From Pterobdella sp. o SKG-2022 (lineage: Eukaryota; Annelida; Clitellata; Hirudinida; Piscicolidae): a stretch of 64,000 bases of DNA. The translations under genes and the position numbers were made by a program. The notes beneath the pieces were generated by a model that had not been told where the DNA came from, did not search any database, and saw nothing but the letters and a program-made list of their open reading frames with translations. Of the stretch, positions 25,738 through 36,489 are shown piece by piece. Each line of letters begins with the position of its first letter. The first letter of the stretch is position 1. Location of the stretch: assembly GCA_964035795.1 (NCBI GenBank), contig OZ038326.1, forward strand, positions 9,059,647 to 9,123,646, written 5' to 3'.

Positions 25738-26700
25738 GAAGAGTAGTATTATTGGCCTGGTGTTTTCTACTTTTTTGGTTTTATTGTCTTTTTGTATAGG
25801 GAGTAGGATGCCGAGGCCAAGTTGGTGAGGTTGTTTGTTGTTGATTGTGGTGTTTATTATACGAGTAAGTTTTTCAATGGTTGTGCTACTCATTATTTTT
25901 ATAATTTCTGCTACAATATCGTCATAGCCTGGTGATCTATTGTTTTTGAGTGATTGACAGTGTTGACTTCACTTAGTTGTTTTGACATTGATACGTGTTT
26001 GGTTTTCTTGTTTTTGTTGTGTTGCTGTTGTAGATTTGTTGAATTTTTCTTTATATTATGAAGTGAGTTGAAAGTTGGTATAGGGAGGTGGTGGAGTTTT
26101 ATGTTTGATGTTTAGTTGTTTTATTGCTTTATGCATTCTTTGATTGTAGTTTGAATTTTCTATTTCTTTCAATTGTTCTTCTGTTATTAAAGATTTTTTA
26201 TCTAAGCATTTTTTGTTAATTTGTTTTTGTAGAATGTGTTTTTCTTTGTTTAAGTTTATTTTTGTAGTTTGATTTATTTTACAATTTTTTAAAATGTTTC
26301 TGATTTTATTGATTTTGTTCTTAAGTTTGTTTATTTCTGGGTTTTTTATTTTAGTTTGTTGGTTGTTTTGCCTTTTGAAACATTTCAGGGCAGATTTATA
26401 TATTATTTTTTGGAAATCTTCATTATTTGTGAAATTGGTTGATACCATATTTGAGAAGTTTTTGTTATTTGTCAGTTGATGAGTTTTGTATTTTTTTTGT
26501 TTAGGTTTTTTCCAAAGTTGGTGGGGTTCTGGTATTTGCAGTATCACTTTGACAAGCCTGTGATCTGTTGATAGTTTAGCCGTTGCTTTTGAGTTTTTTG
26601 ACGCCATGTTTACCTATAACGTGTCGGTTTTCTGCATCTTTTCCGACTCTGGCATTAAAATCGTCAAAGATAACGACTAACAGCCGAAGAAATCTTAGCA
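25738..26700 (-). mobile_element. Family E LINE, linker and RT start, minus strand
   Basis: Minus strand reads STDHRLVKVILQIPEPHQLW (end of an APE domain, about 26,530-26,590), a long Lys/Asn-rich linker (26607-26056), SPGYDDIVAEIIKI, and GLGILLPIQKDNKTKKVENT then RPIILL (25893-25740). Just upstream (26,620-26,690) is FDDFNARVGKDAENRH, an endonuclease catalytic motif. It meets the plus-strand LINE B tail to tail. Confidence 0.75.
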
Positions 26701-26791
26701 ACAAGTTACTTCAGACCCTGATGAAAGCCATTTTTGCTTTTCTCTATATACATTGGACACATACATACACATATATATGAACACACGACAG

Positions 26792-26872
26792 CATCCAAAA
26801 AGACATTGTAATTGAGTTCAAAGGAGAGAGGAACAAGCTGGCTTTAGTACAATTTGCCAAAAAAGCTATGAG
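26792..26872 (+). CDS. TMX3: TMX3-like exon 5 (end of thioredoxin domain)
   Basis: After completing a Phe codon (TT|C) it reads IQKDIVIEFKGERNKLALVQ followed by FAKKAM. This matches the final strand and helix of the TMX3 thioredoxin domain, where an aromatic-R/K-G-x-R pattern precedes the last helix. The exon ends in phase 2 (AG) at donor gtttgt. It sits between a minus-strand LINE and a minus-strand SINE, almost 9 kb from exon 4. Confidence 0.82.
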
Positions 26873-26924
26873 GTTTGTAAGTTGATAATTTATTGATTCT
26901 GGCATTTCTAATCAAACTTATTTT

Positions 26925-27090
26925 CATTGTAAGGTAATTTAATGCGCTATTTATAAAGCGCTTGCTACAAATTCAATTTAGCAACAATAAACTGTAGAAT
27001 AGATGTTAATGGTCGGCCTACGCGGCATCAAACCCCGTAACTTTAGATATCTAGCCTAATGCTCTACTAGCTGAGCTATACGGGCTCACA
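26925..27090 (-). mobile_element. tRNA-derived SINE, copy 1
   Basis: Minus strand begins with a tRNA-like head: GCCCGTATAGCTCAGCTAGT (box A region), an anticodon arm closed by ttagg/tctaa, then a box B-like ggggtttgatgccgc. The tail has gtagcaagcgctttataaat and ends near gcattaaattaccttac. The same head and tail are at 61,132-61,304 on the plus strand. Acceptor-stem pairing is poor, so this is not a working tRNA gene. Confidence 0.82.
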
Positions 27091-27596
27091 GTTTATTCAA
27101 TTGATAATTTAAATAATCTTAATTTTAAAAGCAAAATTTTCGCTTAATAACTTGAGATACAAAAGTTTTTATTCGAAACATTTATAATTGAGCAAAATCT
27201 GTCGTTTTTTCACCCTAGGTGAAGTTTGAAATTTTATAAGCCATAACGAAAAATTTTTTAGGGCCTTTAGGCATAATCTTATGTGATATCTGTCTGACAA
27301 ATCATATCGAAAAAATCTTGCAATATGTGCTACATTTTCTTTCAATAAACGTGATCAAATCTTTCAAGACATGCCGAGCTAACAAGCTGGTTTTATCGAA
27401 ATTTTTTCTTTTATGCTTTTATATTCGAAGTGACTTGATATTGTTTCTAGTGCGAGATGATCTAAATGTCATACGAATTTTCTATTTTATTTTATACATC
27501 ATTTATAGCACCATGAACACGGGAGTATAAGGTCATCTGCATTTATTTTGTTGAAAGTGAACTTTTATCAAAGAGTTTCCGTGGCTTTGAAGAAAT
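27091..27596. other. Intron DNA without recognised features
   Basis: AT-rich. An open frame at 27318-27530 is rich in Leu/Ile/Phe with no family match that I can support. Confidence 0.45.
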
Positions 27597-28270
27597 GAAC
27601 AAGAACCACTTGCGGAGGCCCATTCCATCCCATCTTTTAAACATTTTATCGTTCCTCTTCCTCCTTCTCAGCTTCAACCACTTCAACAAAACTGAGATTC
27701 AACCATAATCACTGCAAAAAGCTCAACAACCACCACTACCCAATTCACACTACCTCCACCCTTTTCCACTTTACCTCCGTTTATTCCATCAATTATGCTT
27801 TTCGTACTCCTTCCCCCACCACCTCCGATATCACTGATGACTCCTCCACTCATTGCGGGCAGTCTATCAGGCTTGACAGACGAGCAGCTGAAAAGAATAG
27901 AGGGAGAAGGAAAACTTGGAGTTGAGGCGCGCATCAAAGGCCTCAACTGCATACAGACGCTTTTATCGGTAGCTCTATCGCACATGAATCACTATCTACA
28001 AGTGTTTAACCAGCTACATGATAGCGGTGTTACTGGTGGGGTCAACGCCACAAATAGCGGTAGCGATAGTGGGTTTGGTGCCAATAATAGCTTTTCACCT
28101 GGGTTTCCTGCTAAGAATTTTGCGCAATTTTTTTGGCGGGCGCCATTTTCGATTATATGACCAGTAATGGCGCGCTCGCCTCTTTCGGATCTCAAGCGAA
28201 TGTTATTAATACAACACAATCTGTCTCATCATCATCGTCATTATCATCGTCTTTAGAATCACCATCATAG
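27597..28270 (+). pseudogene. SYVN1: Synoviolin/HRD1 (SYVN1) C-terminal fragment, damaged
   Basis: Synoviolin is the ER membrane E3 ubiquitin ligase of ER-associated degradation. One frame runs from 27597 through a Pro/Ser/Thr-rich stretch (PLPPPSQLQPLQQ, TLPPPFSTLPPFIP, a P5 run) into LTDEQLKRIEGEGKLGVEAR and then GLNCIQTLL..HMNHYL. That is the conserved C-terminal LTDEEL..EG..LEARL..NIHTLLDAA..INQYL region of synoviolin. An in-frame TGA sits at 27693-27695 and the first frame ends at 28158-28160. A Ser-rich continuation (TQSVSSSSSLSSSLE) is in another frame up to a stop at 28267-28269. The membrane part and RING are absent. I see no poly(A) tail, so a processed copy is not proven; a lone 3' exon of a broken gene is the alternative. 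It lies in the intron between TMX3 exons 5 and 6, same strand. Confidence 0.72.
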
Positions 28271-28744
28271 TCGTCGGTGGGACATTTCTCAAGACTCATT
28301 GTCGCATGTATCATCGTTACCACCTCAATCTTCATTTTTGATTCCGTCTTCTTCTGTAGAAAGACTTGCTTTTAGCTTTAGTGCTGTTTTACGCAAAAAC
28401 TACTACTGATAAAGATACTACTACCGCTACTGTTACTACTACTAGCGCTAGTAGCACTTTTAACCACAACAAAGTAGAATAGTTTAATTGTATTAATTTT
28501 ATAATTTTTTGTAGAGAAATATTTATAAGTTTATTAAAATTTTTTTGCTCATTTTAGTAGTTTTTTGACAATTTTTTGATATAATTATCACTAACTTATC
28601 TATATGGTATATACTTTTGAAGGATGAATGAGATTTCATACCGATTCTAATATCATGGCATGTGATACTGTTAAGGTAATAATGAAGGCATTTTAATGAT
28701 AATAAGGGGGGTATGCTAGGTTGATGAGCCAATATATGATATTA
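28271..28744. other. Sequence after the HRD1 fragment
   Basis: Holds a Ser/Thr-codon-rich stretch to about 28,460 (tactactactagcgctagta region) that may be decayed HRD1 3' coding sequence, then AT-rich DNA with no feature. Confidence 0.4.
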
Positions 28745-29090
28745 GGCGGAAATAGTATTAGAGGACCAGGGCATGACAATAAAAAACACTTAGCATCCTA
28801 GTGTTAAGGCCAGCTAGTTGGGGGGGTCTGCTACCTTCTCAGGTCAAAAACCTAAACAACCCTTCTCTGTTCTCCAAAAATCCTTTCGGGTTACTAAATT
28901 TATCTAGTCAAAATAATTTTTCGGAGGATCCCACACTGACTGTTTTATCAGTCTGCTCTCATAGGCTAGGTTTCTAGAACAAATTCTTTATATACGAAAA
29001 AAACATCCTAGGATCAATACTAACAGCCTGATGATGAAGATAGGATACGTTCCTAAGCTACACGGCGGAACATGGGGGTTAAATAAAAAA
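28745..29090 (+). repeat. Interspersed repeat T, copy 1 (longer)
   Basis: The part 28,770-28,945 matches 42,585-42,750: cttagca.cctagtgtt, ctaaacaacccttc, cttactaaattta type blocks and ggagga.cccacactgac. It continues to an end near acggcggaacatgggggtt. No coding capacity; class unknown. LINE E starts about 150 bases further on. Confidence 0.75.
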
Positions 29091-29229
29091 AATAAACAAC
29101 AGTTATTTTAGGTCGATATATAGAAGAATTTTACCACATGACCACTTACCCCAGTTTACTTTATTAACACTTATTTTACCACTAACCATATATTTTGTTT
29201 TTCCTTATATTGATTTTTCGGTTCCTGCC

Positions 29230-31905
29230 TTTAACGTGGTGCTAGTTCTGATAAAATTAGCTTAAATGGAAACATCTATGACAGTTACAATGGAGGTTTC
29301 AACTTTCAATGTAAGAGGATTAACAAATAAATTCAAGCAAAATTGTCTGCTGGAAGATAATGCGTCCTTCAAACTCGACTTTTGTCTCCTACAAGAAATG
29401 AAATGCACCGAACTTCACACCATAACAAAAAACAACCACAAAATAACTTTAAAACATTCTGACAAGTTTTATGGTTTAGGAATATGTTATAATTCGAAAG
29501 TATTCCAACTTACCAAAATAACAGAATATGGAAAACGTGTGTGCTTTTACGAGTTTACCTTGAAATCAAACAATAAGGAAAAAATAGACATCATCAACGT
29601 GTACGCCCCAACTAACATACTAGCATCGTCAAAACCAGAAGAACTAGAAGAATTCTATATAAATCTCAAATCATGTATGAAAAACCTCAAATCAAATATA
29701 TGGTTTATAGGTAGAGATTTCAACAGTAAAATTGAGAAAAATAAGTCAAGTACACAAGGAGGTCATAACAAAGGTTGCCAGAATAACATTGAGCTGCTTT
29801 TGGAAGAGTTCATGCAAGCAAACAATCTTTTTGCATCCAAAACAGCCTTTAAAAAGCAATCAAAGAAGAAAACCACTTGGGTGGATCATCTGAGAGGCAA
29901 AACAGTCTACAATGTAATAGATTTTGTCTTAATTCACCAAAAACTGAAAAAGTTCCTTAAAGACAGTAACACATACAGAGGAACTCTTACTCAGAGTGAT
30001 CATAACTTGTTGATAGTTTAAATTAAATACCCCAAACCATATCAATGTTGGACAAACCAATCAAAAAACTACAATAAAAAACCTAATTTCCAAGACCTTA
30101 TCACCCAACAAGTCTACAAAAAATCAATAGAAACAAGCCAAGCAACTTCACTTGAAGAAATTTTAATAGGCATAAAACAAGTATCAAATACTTGCTTCAA
30201 AAAGTCATCCAAAAAAACACCATCAAACAGATATGAAGCTCACGAGCTACACACACTGGCTGATATAAAAAAACCCTAAGAAACCTAATAGAAAATTCTA
30301 CAGAAATTGATAAAATCAACAACCTCAAAACACAAAGGAACAAAATCAAAACTCAAATAAAAAATAAATGTCTTGAACTATACAATAAAGAACTGGAAAC
30401 AAAACTCAAAATAATAGAAACAGAAATGCATGCAGCTATTAAAGAATTGAGTATCAAAAGTAATACAACTGCAAAACCACTCAAAATGAATAATCTCATG
30501 CAACATTACAAAAACAAATTTTTAAAAAACAACCAACACACAAAACAACAATACACTAATAGCAAAATAAATATTTTTGAAGTAGAAAATGCTCTAAAGA
30601 AACTGAAAACCAATAAATCTCCAGGAGAAGACAACATCTAGAGTGAAGAACACAAACTCTTAGGAACAAATATGAAAAAAACACTTACAATGGCATTAAA
30701 CAAAGAGCTTTAAAGCAATAATTTTCCTCAATCAATCTTCAACCATGGCATTATTATACCAATAACAAAAAGAGCAAACCTCATTCTCCAGTAAACACAA
30801 AGCCTGTCATCTAAACACAATAAGAAAACTCTTATCATTAATAGAAAAATACTTTCCCATTACCCAAGCAGCATACAGAGCAACTAGGTCAACAACAGGC
30901 ATCCTATGGGCTCATAAAATAGCAATTGAAGACAAAGTGAGATCAGGATGTACAATGAAAATAACCAGCATTGATCTGTCATCTGCTTTCGACACCATAA
31001 ACAGGAAAAAACTTATAGAAATTTTAAGCACCATGATCCCAGAATCTGAACTCAAAATAATCGAACTTCTTTTAACAAACACCATCTTACCCATAAGATA
31101 CAATAAAAACACTTGCGAAAGCTTTACCACAAACATAGGATGCCCTCAAGGAGATGCTCTGAGCCCTGTCTTGTTCACGGTATACCTAGAAGCATGCATG
31201 AAAGAGATAAGAACCACCTACCCAGAAAACTCCGATGACGTAAATTTCGTCTCACCAAGTGACATTAAACTAGATGAAATTGAAGCAATATTCCGCAAAT
31301 GAAGCCTTACGCTCAACAAAAGTAAAACGGAATAAAAGCTGATTAATGAAGAAAACAATGTGTGGAAAACAATGAAAATCCTTGGAAGTTACGTCGGAAC
31401 ATGTGAGGACATCAAAAAAAGGAAAACTTTGGCAACTCTAGCGATGAACAGATTAAACCCAATTTGGAAGAGTTGGATAAGTGTAAAAAAAAAAGAATCT
31501 ATAAAGCTTATGTTTTCTCAATTTTCCTATATGGCTGCAGTGCTTGGGCAGACTCTAAAAGCATCAGAAGCTCAATAGACTCCTTCCAAAGAAAACACAT
31601 ACGAAGACTGAAAAAAGTTCATTGGCCAAATGTTATGAAAGACGAAGAATGCGACTCCGTCATACCACCGCTGCACCAGGAAGTGAGACTGAGAAGGCTG
31701 AAAATGCTGGGACACATATGCCGTAACGACCCGCCGGCAAAAAACATTTTGGAAAAAGCCCTAAAGAATTCCAAGAGAAAAAGAGGCAGACCACCATCAA
31801 CTCTTCTCAACACAAATATATGACATGAACTCTCTTAAATTGAACATGGACAACATTCAACAAATCGATAAAGATGCGTATCGAGGAATTATTGGGACTC
31901 ATTGT
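29230..31905 (+). mobile_element. Family E LINE, near full length, broken
   Basis: A 251-codon frame (29266-30021) holds a whole APE endonuclease: STFNVRGLTNKFKQN, DFCLLQEMKC, DIINVYAPTN, NIWFIGRDFNSKIEKN, YNVIDFVLIHQKLKKF and TLTQSDHNLLIV. Then a Lys/Asn-rich linker (30,060-30,640), SPGEDNI, and RT with ITSIDLSSAFDTINRKKLIE and GCPQGDALSPVLFTVYLEA (30937-31302). The usual YADDVDF is SDDVNF here. The C-terminal domain reads IFLYGCSAWADSKSIRSSID, SFQRKHIRRLKKVHWPN and KRKRGRPPSTLLNT (31464-31823). At least four breaks. Confidence 0.87.
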
Positions 31906-31920
31906 TGACTGTGATTATGT

Positions 31921-34060
31921 CTAAAGACGAAAATTAATTATAAATATATTGATTTTTAACTCTCGCAACTCCATCGCACCTCTCCATTTCATAAACATAC
32001 TTTTCACTTCATCTTTTGATTTTTCCATGAGCACTAGATCGTCCGCATACAACATTTCCCAAGGGACACCTTTTCTACATTCTCTCGTGGCTTTCTCCAT
32101 TACCAGAATGAAAAGCAAAGGGCTTGAAGCAGACCCTTGGTGAACACCAACCTTTATTTCAAATTTCTTTGATGTTCCAGTAAAGGTTTTCACTCTTGAG
32201 TTCGTGTTCACATATAGTGCCATAATTAGTTGAACCATTCTTTCTGGAACATTTTGTCTTCTAAGGGCCCATTCTATCACTTTTCCCGGCACCCTATCAA
32301 AAGCTTTTTCTAAATCAACAAAAATATGATGTAATTCCTTTTTCATGCCACCATATTTTTCTTGCAATTGTTTCAGCACAAACAATCCATCTATTGTGCT
32401 TTTGCCTGGACTGAATCCAAGTTTGATTTCATTAATGGTATTAATTTCCCTCAACCTGGCTTCTAGCACCTTCTCCCACACTTTCATGCTCTAAAAGCCT
32501 CATGCCTCTATAATTACCACAATCTAGTGCATCATCCTTACCTTTGTACACAACCACAGTTACGCTATCTTCCCATTCCTTGGGACATTTTTCATTAAGA
32601 ATAATTTTTTTGAAAATTCTTCTCAATTGGTTTACACCAACTTCTTTCGTCATTTTAATCGGGTCGCTTGTTACCTTTGAAGGGCCAGAGGTTTAGTTAT
32701 TTTTCATTTTCTTCAGCGCCCTTAAAACCTCATCTACTGTAACGTTTGGTAAGGGACCTTCTACCATTTCAACTTCGTTGGTATAATAGCATGACATTTC
32801 AATAAGGAGTTTTCTAAAATATTCTCTCCATCTATCTAACACCTCATTATCCTTCACTATTAGCTCACCATTAGCATTTTTAATATACTTTGATCCACGC
32901 AAATCCTTGTTATCCCTTTTCATATTCTTAGCAATTTTGAACATTTCATTTCTTCCATTTTTGCTTTTAATGTTTTTATTCCACTTATTAAATGTTTTCA
33001 TTTTGGCCTCTGTAAATTTCTTTTTAGTTTTTTTTTTCCAATATATATAATCGTTTTTATATTGGTCTAGATTAAACTTACGCCATCTATTGAAAGCATC
33101 TCTTATACGTTATCACCAACTTCACCTCATCATTCCACTATTTCCAACTTTTCCTCTTTTACATCACAAACATTTTTGGCTTCAGTTAAGGCTCTATCAT
33201 AAAAATATTTCAAGTTTATTGTTTTTTCTAAAATTTCCTTTTATTTTCATTTTATATTCCATTTTCAACTTCTCATCTTTCAACTTCCACACTTTAATTC
33301 TGCTTTCCCTTTGCTCTTTTCTTTCATTTTTCTTTTCTACTTTTAGTTTTCCTCTTAGTAATTTATGCTGGGACATACTTTCTTCTTCTTCAAAAGTAGA
33401 GCAGTCTTTTATTTTAGAGATATGTTCTCTTCTAGTCAAAATAAAATCAATTTGAGACTTTTTTGAGAATTTGAGAATCTCAACTTTTGAATGTAACAAG
33501 CTTATCAAATGGTTTGGCGAAGATAGAGTTTGCTATCCTTAAATCAAAAGTTTGGCAAAATTCCAAAATATCCATACCTTCATCATTCCTTTGGCCATAA
33601 GTATATTTACCTAGCACTCTTTCAAAACCACCTCTTTTGTCTCCTACGTGACCATTCAAATCTCCACTTATAATAATCTTTTCAGCGTCTGCAATTTTTT
33701 CCATTACCTCACTCAGCTGAATCCAAAACCTTTCTTTCTCTTCCCTAGGTCTTCCAACTTGTGGGGCATATGCAGATATGAAGTTATAGATAATTCCTAA
33801 CACCAATTTTAATTTTATAATTTTGTCCCCATGTCTTCCCACTTCAATTACCTTATCTATCAAATTTTCTCCAACAACCACACCAACACCATTTAAACTT
33901 TCTTCACCTTCACTCCACCATAGTTTATGATTTAAAATATACCTACAACCACCACCTCCTGAATGCAGCAAATTTCTTCGTTTCTCCTCTCTATCATTTC
34001 TCCAACCTCAACCCATTTACCTTTAAGGGTACCGACATTTGCTGAGCACACGCTTAAGAA
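31921..34060 (-). mobile_element. Family A-type LINE, endonuclease to RT, minus strand
   Basis: Reading 34060 to 31921: CSANVGTLKGKWVEVGEMIE and CCIQEV; endonuclease NFISAYAPQVGRPREEKERF, KIIISGDLNGHVGDKRGGF and NSIFAKP (33971-33480); a linker (33,455-33,010); KNMKRDNKDLRGSKYIKNAN; RT with SVTVVVYKGKDDALDCGNYR, LGFSPGKSTIDGLFVLKQLQ, HHIFVDLEKAFDRVPGKVIE, GVHQGSASSPLLF and EMLYADDLVLMEK (32487-31921). It stops just after the YADD region, so the finger and C-terminal domain are missing. The longest intact RT stretch is 188 codons. Confidence 0.87.
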
Positions 34061-35340
34061 ATAATAAGGGTAAGAATAATAATACTGCCGGGGCCATACT
34101 CCTACCCGTACAAAAACCCAAAAAACCACAAGTACCTGAAAATCTAAGACCCATATGCATCGTGCCTGTAATGAGAAAAATCATATCTCACATCACACTC
34201 AACAGAATTCGTGAAGCTGCTGAGAAACTTATAGGACATACACAATCAGCATATAGAAAAGGCAGATCAACGACAGATGTAATTTGGACACACAGGTTCA
34301 CCATGGCCACATCATACGCAACAAAGCAGGAAATCTATGTCACTAGCCTTGATATGTCGTCAGTTTTTGACACCATTTCGAGAAGTCAGCTCATCAATAG
34401 CTGCGAAAAATTTCTTGAACAAGATGATGTGACGCTGATCAAATACCTACTGACCAACACAAAAATGATAATAAAAATAGACAATCGGTTCGGTAACTGC
34501 TTCTCAACATCCATAGGCTCACCCCAAGGAGACAGCTTGAGCCCTATCCTGTTCTCTATATATTTGAAAGAAGCACTCAAAAACCTGCCTTTTCATCTCA
34601 GTGGAAAAGAATTAATATACGCTGATGATGTTGATTTTGTGACAGAAAAGGAAATTGATATAGAAGAAATATGCAATACCTTGAAAAAATATAATCTCAT
34701 AGTAAACAAAAATGAAACAGAAATAATCACAATGAAGCATAACAGTCTAGATAATTTAAAATTTTAAAAACTAGGATCAATATTAGCAATGAAAGAAGAG
34801 ATAAGAAATCGGAAGGCACTATCCATAGTTGCAATGAACAAGCTCTGGAAGCTATGGGAAAAAAGAAGCTGACTTTAAAGAAAAAAGCAAGATTGTTCAA
34901 TGCCTACATAACGCCAATTCTGCTATACAATTGTGGTACTTGGTCATTGACAAAAACTGATGAGTCTGCCTTAAATTCTTTCCATCGCCGCTTTCTTAGA
35001 CGAATAGTAGGAATATTCTGGCCGGATAAAATAAAATCTGAAGAACTATATAAAAGAACAGGAGCACTGAAACTAAGTCAGACCATTGCAGGCAAACACT
35101 ACTTGGTCATATACTAAGACTCAACATAGAGGCTCCAACACAAAAATATATGGAAAACTATTACATGTCTACATCTAAACCTCTTCCAGGAAAACCAAAA
35201 ACAACATTACCAGCTGAACTGCAAAAAGATCCAGAAGCCCGAAACCTTTCACTAAACAGTCATAAAGATCTTTTGAAACTAAGAAAAATGACGAAAAAGA
35301 AATATGAATGGAAAAAACTTTATTCTTTGAATTCATAACT
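34039..35340 (+). mobile_element. Family E LINE, RT and C-terminal domain
   Basis: A 242-codon open RT frame (34039-34767): AGAILLPVQKPKKPQVPENL, RPICIVPVMRKIISHITLNR, QSAYRKGRSTTDVIWTHRF, VTSLDMSSVFDTISRSQL, IGSPQGDSLSPILFSIYLK and ELIYADDVDFVTEK (YADD at 34618-34629, intact). The C-terminal domain follows in another frame: FNAYITPILLYNCGTWSLTK, SALNSFHRRFLRRIVGIFWP (34854-35117) and PLPGKPKTTLPAELQKDPEA. It ends near 35,340, about 225 bases before TMX3 exon 6. The N-terminus is missing and is replaced by the opposite-strand LINE at 34,060. Confidence 0.87.
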
Positions 35341-35566
35341 TTCTTTTTATTTTTAACTATATTTTTTATATAAAATGGAATGTTTGGTAATAAAATAATA
35401 ATTATTTTCTATTAGTTAACTTCGTTCATTATTCAGTTTGTAGTTAATTTCCTATTCTCATATAACTTTTTATTCTTCCTTTTTTTAGATTCAATTTTTC
35501 ACCATTTTCGAAAATAAATACATGTGTTTCCTTAAAAAAAATTATAAATAACTTTTATCAAATCAG

Positions 35567-35684
35567 TCCTACAGTGACCAGCATAACCTCGGAGCAAGAG
35601 TTTCATCATTTGAAAGAGAACCTTTCTCAAGATGTGTTTTTCGTTCTGATTTCTTACAGTGATTTTGAACCAAAATATATTTTG
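35567..35684 (+). CDS. TMX3: TMX3-like exon 6 (start of b-type domain)
   Basis: Begins by completing AG|T to Ser, then PTVTSITSEQEFHHLKENLS, QDVFFVLISYSDFEPKYIL. The pattern of a short helix followed by V-F-F-V-x-I matches the first helix and strand of the TMX3 b domain. Acceptor is tttatcaaatcag; donor is TTG|gtttgt in phase 0. It lies just after a LINE copy that ends near 35,340. Confidence 0.82.
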
Positions 35685-36124
35685 GTTTGTTGTATTTTCA
35701 AAGTATAATATAAAAAAGACTCAAAGAAATTTATGTAAAGATAAAAAAGATGATTGTAAAGTTTTTTAATGACATCGTATGCATCTTTTTGCTCAAAGTT
35801 TTTTTTTATTTCAACTTCAAAATATTTTGCAACAAAAAACATTAAATAAGAATTTTCCAACATTTATTGAGAATCAAAAGCTATAAATTTCGATACGTTC
35901 AGCCTTGTCATTAAACCCTGAAAAAAATTTCAAAATATGTCTTTAGAGGCATTTATTTTAAACATATCGAAAAAAAACTCATCACTTCGAAGTTAAAATT
36001 CCAAAAATTTTCAAGTTATATTCAGTTAATGCTTTATGCGGAAAGTTCAAATCAAACACTTTCCAAAAATTTTCAAGTGTTATGCTATAAATTACTGTTG
36101 ATGATTTGGATGTTTCCCTCTTAG
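35685..36124. other. Intron between TMX3 exons 6 and 7
   Basis: AT-rich, 440 bases, no transposon recognised. The minus frame 35863-35654 is a chance opening over the exon. Confidence 0.5.
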
Positions 36125-36169
36125 GCTGCTTTAGTTCTTAGTATGGTAATTTTTTATCAGAAATCGTAT
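36125..36169 (+). CDS. TMX3: TMX3-like exon 7, 15 codons
   Basis: A 45-base phase 0/0 exon reading AALVLSMVIFYQKSY, between acceptor gtttccctcttag (good pyrimidine tract) and donor gtattt. Joined to exon 6 it gives PKYILAALVLSMVIFYQ, which fits the helix and strand that follow in the b domain of the family. A donor six codons in (gtaatt at 36146) would give a 21-base exon instead; the longer form aligns better. This is one of the less certain exons because it is so short. Confidence 0.65.
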
Positions 36170-36299
36170 GTATTTTTCTATAATATTTGACAAAAAAAAC
36201 ATCGAAATTTCATTTGATATTTTTTGTTGCAAAGTGTTTTTATTAAAAGTTTTTGGCTTTTTGATCGAATCAAAATTTTTCGAAAAGTTTTTAGCTTAA

Positions 36300-36485
36300 A
36301 TTCAAAATATTCAAAATTGACGTATATAACATGACTCTAAAAAGCTTGTTAAATGTTACTACTTTATTATTGTGAATCATAATAACACGACGATATTTGA
36401 ATTTTTTATTTTGACGAAGCTTTTCGATATATTCTATATAACTAGTGACCTGATGATATATTTATTCATTTGAGGAGCTTTTCGT
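36300..36485 (+). repeat. Interspersed repeat U, copy 1
   Basis: Shares gtgaatcata, gatatttgaatttttattt, the acgaagctttt block, gatatattct and cctgatgatatat with 62,280-62,420. Ends close to a LINE F fragment. No coding capacity. Confidence 0.7.
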
Positions 36486-36489
36486 CAGG

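Noticed and set aside
27012..27086. tRNA gene on the minus strand
   Set aside because: Anticodon loop AGA would mean serine but there is no long variable arm; the acceptor stem does not close. SINE head instead.
36440..36460. Hammerhead ribozyme (CTGATGA at 36.4, 62.4 and 29.0 kb)
   Set aside because: No GAAA core partner and no closing stems at the right distances on either strand.
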